NCBI GenBank assembly: GCA_021811745.1
Contig: JAJZNH010000889.1
Span: forward strand, 1 to 7,219
From: Acidobacteriota bacterium
Lineage (GTDB): Bacteria > Acidobacteriota > Terriglobia > Terriglobales > Acidobacteriaceae
Length of the DNA: 7,219 nucleotides
Reading direction: 5' to 3'
Below the pieces are notes generated by a model. The model was not told where the DNA came from. It searched no databases and saw only the letters and a program-made list of their open reading frames with translations. This document shows, one piece after another, positions 1-7,219 of this stretch (within the stretch, counting starts at the first letter, position 1; each line of letters begins with the position of its first letter). Made by a program: the position numbers and the translations under genes.

Positions 1-824
1 TTGTTCTCTCCCAGATGGATAGGGATTGCGTCTCCGGTGTGGATACCCGCGGTCTGCGAGCCAACGGTAACCGTACCGTTGCCGCCCAGCACGTAATAGA
101 TCTGGCTCATATCCCCCTGCCGGTTCTCGCCCACTGAGGTTCCCGGCGGCAGCAACAGGTGATCGACATAGGACCAGGTGGTAAAGAAGGCGTTGGGGCC
201 AAGAACGCGGCGATAGAGAACGGTTCCCGCCCCCCCATACATGTGGGCGACGGGCCGAAGCTGCGCGCGGTCCAGATGCATGTGGATGAACTGGGGAATG
301 GGGTCGAGATGCTGGTGCGTCAACGGGTCGTTGAGATTGAAGGTGTCATAGACTCCCTTCATCTCGCTGACGTTGAAATTGAGCCATTGCACGGGCTTGT
401 CGGTGGGGTTGTAGATGCCGTGAGCGCTGCCGATGCGGTCCGGTGCGCCCGCCGGTCCCTTGAGCAACGACGTGCGTCCATTGATCGTAAACTCGGCTTC
501 GCCGTCGAGGATGACGAACATCTCTTCGCAATAGTCGTGGAAGTGCTCACCAATACCGCTGTGGGGCAGGAGCACGCCGCGATGGAGAAAGTTCAGATTG
601 GTGCTCAGCGCATTGTTGCCCAAGACCATCTCGAAGTTCATGGAACCGGCGCCGTTGTGCACACCTACAAAGTGGTGATACTTCGCCGGGTCGGTATGTC
701 CGATGCGCTGCGCCAGCGGCTCTTCCGGATTGAATTGTCGTTGAAGTCCGAATTGTTGGGCCGGCGCAGCCGTAACCGCGATCAGTGGCAGCGGCAACGC
801 GAGCATGAGCAGTCGTTTCATCAT
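1..824 (-). CDS. Exported two-cupin domain protein (3' end outside window)
   Basis: Read on the minus strand from ATG at 824 (GGAG at 834-837, 9 nt upstream), an uninterrupted frame gives 274 residues and continues past the left edge. Residues 1-23 look like a Sec signal peptide (MMKRLL, a hydrophobic run, then APA before QQ), so the product is probably periplasmic or secreted. Two cupin folds follow. In the first (about 75-152) the motif [15 protein letters not shown] supplies the classic metal ligands H94, H96 and E100/E101, with a later H135. The second (about 218 onward) aligns at a 140-residue offset but has N234, Q236 and Q241 at those positions, so it probably binds no metal there. Cupins range from dioxygenases and isomerases to sugar-binding proteins, and substrate cannot be inferred. 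ATG at 821 is an alternative start. The gene is divergent from metY. I found no convincing promoter for it. Confidence 0.85.
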   Translation of the reverse strand, partial: MMKRLLMLALPLPLIAVTAAPAQQFGLQRQFNPEEPLAQRIGHTDPAKYHHFVGVHNGAGSMNFEMVLGNNALSTNLNFLHRGVLLPHSGIGEHFHDYCEEMFVILDGEAEFTINGRTSLLKGPAGAPDRIGSAHGIYNPTDKPVQWLNFNVSEMKGVYDTFNLNDPLTHQHLDPIPQFIHMHLDRAQLRPVAHMYGGAGTVLYRRVLGPNAFFTTWSYVDHLLLPPGTSVGENRQGDMSQIYYVLGGNGTVTVGSQTAGIHTGDAIPIHLGEN

Positions 825-904
825 GGTGGTTTTCTCCAGACAGAATGAGTTAGCCCTATTTCCAGCGAGTACGGCAGAAACTTAGGAATTTGCGTTCCAG
901 CGAT

Positions 905-961
905 TTTGGCCAGTAAAAAGGTTGAATTTTCAACTCCGGGAAATAGTTAAACGCTGGCCAG
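905..961. promoter_or_regulatory. Possible operator: palindrome between two TGGCCAG copies
   Basis: The AT-rich part of the divergent region between the cupin gene and the metY promoter holds a perfect palindromic arm pair, GTTGAATTTTCAAC (921-934). It is flanked by TGGCCAG at 907-913 and again at 955-961, 48 bp apart. Symmetric sites in a divergent spacer can be repressor or activator sites, but there is no regulator gene beside them and no known consensus that I can name. Apart from this and the metY promoter, positions 825-1004 show nothing recognisable. Confidence 0.2.
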
Positions 962-1004
962 CCTTAAAGATACTCTCTGAAACTCGTGGTGTCCCAGGAA
1001 TTAT

Positions 1005-1034
1005 TTGACATAAATGCGGCACGCCCTTGATACT
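1005..1034 (+). promoter_or_regulatory. Sigma70-type promoter for metYX
   Basis: TTGACA at 1005-1010 is a perfect -35 box. GATACT at 1029-1034 follows after an 18-nt spacer and matches four of six -10 consensus bases, including the important A and final T. Transcription would begin near 1041, just before the first hairpin of the leader at 1046, which supports the placement. The start site is predicted, not observed. Confidence 0.55.
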
Positions 1035-1040
1035 GCCTTC

Positions 1041-3777
<2,737 letters not shown>

Positions 3778-3790
3778 CGGAGCGCGTGCC

Positions 3791-3808
3791 CGGCGCAGAC
3801 CTGCGCCG
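3791..3808 (+). terminator. Stem-loop after metX, possible weak terminator
   Basis: CGGCGCA (3791-3797) pairs perfectly with TGCGCCG (3802-3808) around a GACC loop, 14 nt after the metX stop. The position fits the end of the metYX transcript. The following bases (CTCTCTGG) are not a U-tract, so it may be only an RNA-stabilising 3' hairpin or a Rho-assisted end. Confidence 0.4.
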
Positions 3809-3994
3809 CTCTCTGGCGGCAGACTCCCCAAAAGCAAAGATGGAACGGGGACGGAAAGGCAGCCCTGGCCAGCAACGCGCTCCTGCCCGGGCACCTTCGT
3901 TTTCCGGTAACTGCCCTGCCATTCAATGATCGCGAATGCGGTACGCGCCTGACGGCGGCTATCCTGACTTTGCATCTTTCTCATGCTGATCGGC

Positions 3995-4023
3995 TTGTCA
4001 GGGAGGGCGGGGCTTTCTATAAT
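3995..4023 (+). promoter_or_regulatory. Near-consensus sigma70 promoter
   Basis: TTGTCA (3995-4000), a 17-nt spacer and TATAAT (4018-4023) give five of six and six of six consensus matches at ideal spacing. The start site would be near 4030, leaving a 5' UTR of about 130 nt before the ATG at 4162. This is the strongest promoter in the window and suggests that the downstream exported protein is well expressed. Confidence 0.7.
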
Positions 4024-4041
4024 CCATCTCAACATTGCATT

Positions 4042-4082
4042 GGGAGCCGTGGTATCGTAATATCCGTCGCCTCGGTTCTCCC
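4042..4082 (+). promoter_or_regulatory. Structured 5' UTR hairpin
   Basis: Within the predicted 5' UTR, GGGAG (4042-4046) pairs with CTCCC (4078-4082). CCG (4047-4049) pairs with CGG (4073-4075) across a two-base bulge. An inner hairpin pairs GG and TAT (4051-4055) with ATA and CC (4060-4065) around a CGTA loop. The fold starts only about 12 nt after the predicted transcription start and could stabilise the mRNA or regulate it. No known RNA family is recognised. Confidence 0.3.
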
Positions 4083-4150
4083 GTTCCCTCTGCGGGTGGC
4101 GCCTCCCACGAGCGAGCGTTAGATGATTGATCTTCAATTTGGTAATTCCC

Positions 4151-4155
4151 AGGAG
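4151..4155 (+). promoter_or_regulatory. Ribosome-binding site that sets the start at 4162
   Basis: AGGAG lies 6 nt before ATG 4162. The in-frame upstream ATG at 4123 has no such site and would put 13 polar residues in front of an evident signal peptide, so 4162 is preferred. Confidence 0.75.
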
Positions 4156-4161
4156 CACAGG

Positions 4162-5748
4162 ATGAAGAAGCTAGTCTTTGCAACTGCGATGGCATTGGTA
4201 AGCGTTGGCCTTGCATTCGCCCCCGCGCTACGAGCACAAGGATCGAACCAGGGCTCGATTTCCATCCAGAATCCAGCCGAGTTCAATGCCTATCAAACCG
4301 CAGTCACACAAAGTAATCCGACCGCCAAAGCTTCGGCTCTCGAGAGCTTTCTCAAGACTTACCCCAAAAGCGTGGCCGAGACGACCGTCCTCGACCAGTT
4401 GATCGATACATATCAGGCCCTGAATGAGCCTGACAAGGTTCTCGGCGCGGCCAGCCGCCTGCTCCAGGCGGATCCCACCAACATGAAGGCCATTTATATC
4501 TCCGTCCTTATCCGGGTGAGCCAGTGCAATCAGAGCCTCGATCCCACCACCGGATTCAGCAAGACCCCACAGGTCTGCGACGAAGCCGCGGCCATGGCCC
4601 AGAAGGGCCTTTCCGTTCCTAAGCCGGCCGGTATGGCGGACGCGGGCTGGACGAGGATGACCGGCGCGCTCTATCCCGTCTTCGACTCAGCCATCGCGCT
4701 CGACAATGCGGCCTCCAAGAAGGACTTCGGCGCGGCCATCTCGGAGTACCGCAAGGCACTCATGCTCTACCCGCCCGATGCGACCAAGAGCGGGCAAGGA
4801 TTGATCGACACCCTGCAACTGGCGGAGGCCTACGCCAAGCCCGCGACTAAGAATGAGGTGCTCGCGATCTGGTTCTACGCCCGCGCTTGGAACTTCGCGC
4901 CCCCTGCGTTTAAAGCCCAGATCGAACCCAAGCTGGAGTATTGGTATAAGCTTTATCATGGCGCCCTGGATGGGCTCGACACAGTCAAAACCACTGCGGC
5001 GGCAACCGTCTTCCCTCCCGCCGACTTTACGATCAAGCCCGCCGCTACGCCGGCTCAGATTGCGGACAAGGTGGTCAATGAGACTCCGGACCTCACCAAG
5101 CTCAACTTGGGAGACAAGGAGTTCATCCTCGCCAATGGCTCCGCGGCCGACCAACAGAAGCTGTGGTCCGTGCTGGAAGGCCAGCTCACGCCCGTTCCTG
5201 GTATCGTCATCTCCGATCCGGCCGATGTGTTGAACGTCGAGGTAACGACCACCCGCTCGGTTAAGCCGCAGTCCTTTGTCGTCCACCTGACCACTCCGCA
5301 GGATTGCAGTGCGGTGCCTCCTCCGCCTTCGGATCTCAAGATCGCGGATGCCCAGCAGTACATCCTGTCCAACGGAGTCCAAGCCGACACCAGCGCCATG
5401 GGAGATCTACTGACCAGCACGCTGCATATCCGGAGGATCGTTATCGTCCCTGCAGTTTCGGTCATCAACATGGCGGTCACTCAGGATGCCCAAGACAACA
5501 AATCGGCGGACTTTATCGTGAATATGAAGACGCCGGTCTCCTGCAAGGAAGCTCCCCCGGTGGGCTTCGAGATGAAGACCCTGCCCGACGAGGAACTGGA
5601 CGCCACCTACAGCTCCTACAAGCCGATTGCGGCCACGGCCACGCGCTTGGCAAACGCGCAAATCGTCATGAGCGGTGGATTCATCCAGAAGCAACCGCCC
5701 AAGGCGCCGGCGCGCCGCGCGGCTCCAAGGCGTCCCGTGCGTCGCTAG
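4162..5748 (+). CDS. Exported protein of unknown function with TPR-like helices and a duplicated domain
   Basis: This is a 528-residue protein from ATG 4162. Residues 1-25 form a signal peptide (MKKLVFATAM, hydrophobic core, cleavage likely after ALRA), so it acts outside the cytoplasm. Residues 38-115 look like helical hairpins of the TPR kind (ESFLKTYPKS, VLGAASRLLQADP), and 180-265 continue this pattern (AISEYRKALMLYPPDA). From about 310 two copies of a mixed alpha/beta unit follow, at 310-387 and 391-466. Each has an IL-x-NG motif, an IVI strand and a TP-x-x-C motif (C382, C461). C122 and C139 could form a disulfide. The last 20 residues are Pro/Ala/Arg rich and strongly basic. I do not recognise the family, and no catalytic motif is apparent; scaffold or binding roles are possible but unproven. 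It has its own promoter and is closed by stem-loops at 5757-5846, so it is monocistronic. Confidence 0.85.
   Translation: MKKLVFATAMALVSVGLAFAPALRAQGSNQGSISIQNPAEFNAYQTAVTQSNPTAKASALESFLKTYPKSVAETTVLDQLIDTYQALNEPDKVLGAASRLLQADPTNMKAIYISVLIRVSQCNQSLDPTTGFSKTPQVCDEAAAMAQKGLSVPKPAGMADAGWTRMTGALYPVFDSAIALDNAASKKDFGAAISEYRKALMLYPPDATKSGQGLIDTLQLAEAYAKPATKNEVLAIWFYARAWNFAPPAFKAQIEPKLEYWYKLYHGALDGLDTVKTTAAATVFPPADFTIKPAATPAQIADKVVNETPDLTKLNLGDKEFILANGSAADQQKLWSVLEGQLTPVPGIVISDPADVLNVEVTTTRSVKPQSFVVHLTTPQDCSAVPPPPSDLKIADAQQYILSNGVQADTSAMGDLLTSTLHIRRIVIVPAVSVINMAVTQDAQDNKSADFIVNMKTPVSCKEAPPVGFEMKTLPDEELDATYSSYKPIAATATRLANAQIVMSGGFIQKQPPKAPARRAAPRRPVRR
5089..5559 (+). repeat. Two-copy internal domain duplication
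   Basis: Residues 310-387 and 391-466 of the exported protein align with only single-residue gaps at an offset of 78-79 in the core. Matching landmarks are FILANG with YILSNG, GIVISDPADVLNVEV with RIVIVPAVSVINMAV, and TTPQDC with KTPVSC. The DNA copies are clearly diverged, so the duplication is old and visible mainly at protein level. Confidence 0.7.
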
Positions 5749-5756
5749 CGCCGAAG

Positions 5757-5800
5757 TGCCGGGCCGGATCAAGTTGAGGATCCCTGCCCGGCATTCCTCT
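5757..5800 (+). terminator. Long stem-loop after the exported-protein gene
   Basis: TGCCGGG (5757-5763) pairs with CCCGGCA (5787-5793), and GGATC (5766-5770) with GATCC (5779-5783) around an 8-nt loop. TTCCTCTCCT follows. It begins 9 nt after the stop codon. The tail is pyrimidine-rich but poor in T, so it is a weaker candidate than the next hairpin. Confidence 0.5.
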
Positions 5801-5812
5801 CCTGAGATCATG

Positions 5813-5846
5813 GGGCAGCCCGAGTCATTGGGCTGCTCTTCTTCTT
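5813..5846 (+). terminator. Intrinsic terminator between convergent genes
   Basis: GCAGCCC (5815-5821) pairs with GGGCTGC (5830-5836). A G-U and a G-C pair extend the stem to 9 bp, and TTCTTCTT follows (5839-5846). It ends rightward transcription before the convergent ymdB. On the minus strand the same stem has no T-run, so it does not obviously terminate ymdB. Confidence 0.75.
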
Positions 5847-5885
5847 CGCACTGACTTGTTAACTAGCTAACCTGCTTGCGGCTTT

Positions 5886-6683
5886 TCACTCGCCCAGCGC
5901 GATGCGCTGAATGGCGGTGGCGCGCCCCGTCGCCGGGTCGCAGGTGACCAGCGCGGCGCACATCTTGGGATTGCCTTTGGCGGCCTCGAACTTGCCCGGC
6001 ATTGCTGTCAGGAACTTGTGCAGCACCAGGTCCTTTTCCACGCCGATGATGCTGTCGTAAGGGCCGCTCATGCCCACGTCGGTCTGGTAGGCGGTCCCGC
6101 CGGGCAGGATGCGCTCGTCGGCGGTGGGAACGTGGGTGTGCGTGCCCAGAACCGCAGTCACGCGGCCATCGAGATACCAGCCCATGGCCACCTTTTCGCT
6201 GGTGGCCTCACCATGAAAGTCCACCATGATCACCTTGGCCTTGACCTGCGCCAGCAGAGCATCGGCGCCGCGAAAGGGATCGTCGATGGGCGTCATGAAG
6301 ACCCGGCCCTGCAGTTGGATCACCGCATAGTCCACGCCGCCCGCCGTGGTCCCTGCAAAGACGCCGTACCCCGGCGACCCCGGCGGAAAGTTCGCCGGCC
6401 GCAGCACCCGCCGCGGACGCGCCGCGCTCTCGGGTGGGACGGAGTTCATGTAGTCGATCAGATCCCTCTTGTCCCACACGTGATTGCCGGTGGTGAGCAC
6501 GTCGGCGCCCAGTTCGAAGATGTCCTCGGCAATCTGCGGCGTCACGCCGAAGCCGCCCGCGGCATTCTCCACGTTCACGATGGTCAGGTCAACCTGGTGC
6601 GCCTCGCGCACGTGGCCAATGTGCTCGCGGACGATGCGCCGCCCCGCGCTGCCGAAGATATCGCCGATAAAGAGAATGTTCAA
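5886..6683 (-). CDS. ymdB: YmdB-family metallophosphoesterase
   Basis: The 265-residue protein belongs to the YmdB (TIGR00282-type) calcineurin-like phosphoesterases. Metal-site residues visible in order are D8 (FIGDIFG), E39/N40 (NVENAAGGFG), N67/H68 (TTGNHVWDK), H157 (VDFHGEATSEK) and H182/H184 (GTHTHVPTAD), with QTDVGMSG at 200-207. All expected ligands are present and the length is typical. Characterised relatives such as Bacillus subtilis YmdB hydrolyse 2',3'-cyclic nucleotides and influence biofilm and RNA turnover; the role in this organism is inferred. The start is TTG at 6683, because there is no ATG or GTG nearby and MNILFIGDIFG is the normal family N-terminus. AGGAG lies 12 nt upstream. 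The gene follows lysS in the same direction but is separated from it by a repeat element carrying a terminator-like hairpin. Confidence 0.92.
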   Translation of the reverse strand: MNILFIGDIFGSAGRRIVREHIGHVREAHQVDLTIVNVENAAGGFGVTPQIAEDIFELGADVLTTGNHVWDKRDLIDYMNSVPPESAARPRRVLRPANFPPGSPGYGVFAGTTAGGVDYAVIQLQGRVFMTPIDDPFRGADALLAQVKAKVIMVDFHGEATSEKVAMGWYLDGRVTAVLGTHTHVPTADERILPGGTAYQTDVGMSGPYDSIIGVEKDLVLHKFLTAMPGKFEAAKGNPKMCAALVTCDPATGRATAIQRIALGE

Positions 6684-6695
6684 CGCAGTCCGATG

Positions 6696-6700
6696 CTCCT
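6696..6700 (-). promoter_or_regulatory. Ribosome-binding site for the TTG start of ymdB
   Basis: AGGAG on the minus strand (CTCCT on the plus strand) lies 12 nt before TTG 6683, a longer spacing than usual. With a TTG start this suggests modest translation. Confidence 0.5.
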
Positions 6701-6718
6701 GTATTAGGGATCAGGTTT

Positions 6719-6751
6719 CAGAACTCCAGGACCAGAACTCCAGGACCAGAA
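6719..6751. repeat. 14-bp tandem repeat, 2.4 copies
   Basis: CAGAACTCCAGGAC occurs at 6719-6732 and again without mismatch at 6733-6746, followed by the partial copy CAGAA (6747-6751). It lies at the inner edge of the left terminal repeat of the element, just upstream of ymdB, so copy number may differ between strains. Confidence 0.9.
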
Positions 6752-6769
6752 AAAGCCCGCGCAGCGGGC
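6748..6769 (-). terminator. Minus-strand intrinsic terminator downstream of lysS
   Basis: Read leftward, GCCCGC (6769-6764), loop TGC and GCGGGC (6760-6755) form a perfect 6-bp GC stem followed by TTTTT (6754-6750). This is a compact intrinsic terminator for transcription coming from lysS, about 130 nt after its stop. It is also the first of the three palindromes of the repeat element. Confidence 0.6.
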
Positions 6770-6842
6770 GAAAGGTGGTAGCCCCAGGCGTGAGCCTGGG
6801 GAGGAGAGATTCACAGAGCGAACGCCAGCCCCCGCAGGGGGC
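6755..6842. repeat. Cluster of three GC-rich palindromes
   Basis: The three perfect stems are GCCCGC/GCGGGC with loop GCA (6755-6769), CCCCAGGC/GCCTGGGG with loop GTGA (6782-6801), and GCCCCC/GGGGGC with loop GCA (6828-6842). The first and third share loop and arm pattern. Such clusters resemble REP/BIME-type extragenic repeats, which usually occur in many genomic copies; copy number cannot be seen here. Confidence 0.85.
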
Positions 6843-6899
6843 GTAAGAACCGATTGTCTGCACCGAAATATAACCCTTGAAATCAACGATGCACCACAC

Positions 6900-7219
<320 letters not shown>

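Larger units (their letters stand above)
3778..4161. other. Gene-free spacer between metX and the next gene
   Basis: This 384-base stretch has no frame that looks coding; the open frames on the minus strand lack a recognisable protein and a convincing start. It holds a stem-loop just after metX (3791-3808), a promoter (3995-4023) and a folded 5' UTR (4042-4082). An inverted pair CCTGAC (3963-3968) / GTCAGG (3997-4002) overlaps the -35 box and could be an operator, with low confidence. I see nothing recognisable in 3810-3960. Confidence 0.5.

Noticed and set aside
228..240. Suspected frameshift at the run of seven C in the cupin gene
   Set aside because: Careful counting gives seven C, which keeps one continuous frame: [13 protein letters not shown] follows naturally into the second cupin. 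The run is a possible sequencing or slippage hotspot, but the gene is intact here.
159..848. Long open frame on the plus strand opposite the cupin gene
   Set aside because: It is antisense to a gene with a signal peptide and clear cupin motifs. Its translation has no recognisable fold and it lacks a convincing ribosome-binding site.
4687..5382. Long minus-strand frame within the exported-protein gene
   Set aside because: It is the antisense shadow of a frame that has a signal peptide, Shine-Dalgarno site, promoter and internally repeated protein sequence.
6755..6842. CRISPR-like array
   Set aside because: The three palindromes differ in sequence and spacing, and there are no regularly spaced identical repeats or spacers of constant length.

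Overview
The window looks like part of a chromosome from an Acidobacteriota-type soil bacterium (Terriglobia-like). This assignment is an inference. It rests on moderately high GC, a metY-metX direct-sulfhydrylation pair, exported alanine-rich proteins with no obvious family, and GC-rich palindromic repeats between genes. No rRNA or other decisive marker is present.

Layout, left to right. (1) Positions 1-824, minus strand: the first 274 residues of an exported two-cupin protein that runs off the left edge. (2) 825-1273: a divergent intergenic region. It holds a good sigma70-type promoter pointing right (TTGACA/GATACT) and a structured RNA leader of about 230 nt. The leader ends in a 12-bp-plus intrinsic terminator, and the 5' arm of that terminator can instead pair perfectly with an upstream heptamer. 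This is the architecture of a transcription attenuator or riboswitch. (3) 1274-3777: metY and metX, overlapping by ATGA, making and using O-acylhomoserine for methionine/homocysteine synthesis. (4) 3778-4161: a gene-free stretch with a near-consensus promoter and a folded 5' UTR. (5) 4162-5748: an exported, helical-repeat-like protein of unknown function with an internal duplication, followed by two stacked stem-loops ending the rightward transcription. (6) 5886-6683, minus strand: a YmdB-type metallophosphoesterase starting at TTG. (7) 6707-6928: a compact element of about 222 bp. It has 16-bp imperfect terminal inverted repeats, a 14-bp tandem repeat and three GC-rich palindromes, and sits between ymdB and lysS. 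(8) 6900-7219, minus strand: the C-terminal end of class II lysyl-tRNA synthetase, whose last codons and stop lie inside that element.

How the genes work together: metY and metX form one translationally coupled unit. MetX activates homoserine by O-acylation and MetY replaces the acyl group with sulfide. The leader in front of metY is placed to control both genes at once, most plausibly in response to a methionine-pathway signal. I could not match it to a known SAM riboswitch class by eye. lysS and ymdB point the same way, but a hairpin with a U-tract supplied by the repeat element now sits between them.

The observations most worth following are the unclassified metYX attenuator, the MITE-like element that has reached into lysS, and the duplicated domain in the unknown exported protein.
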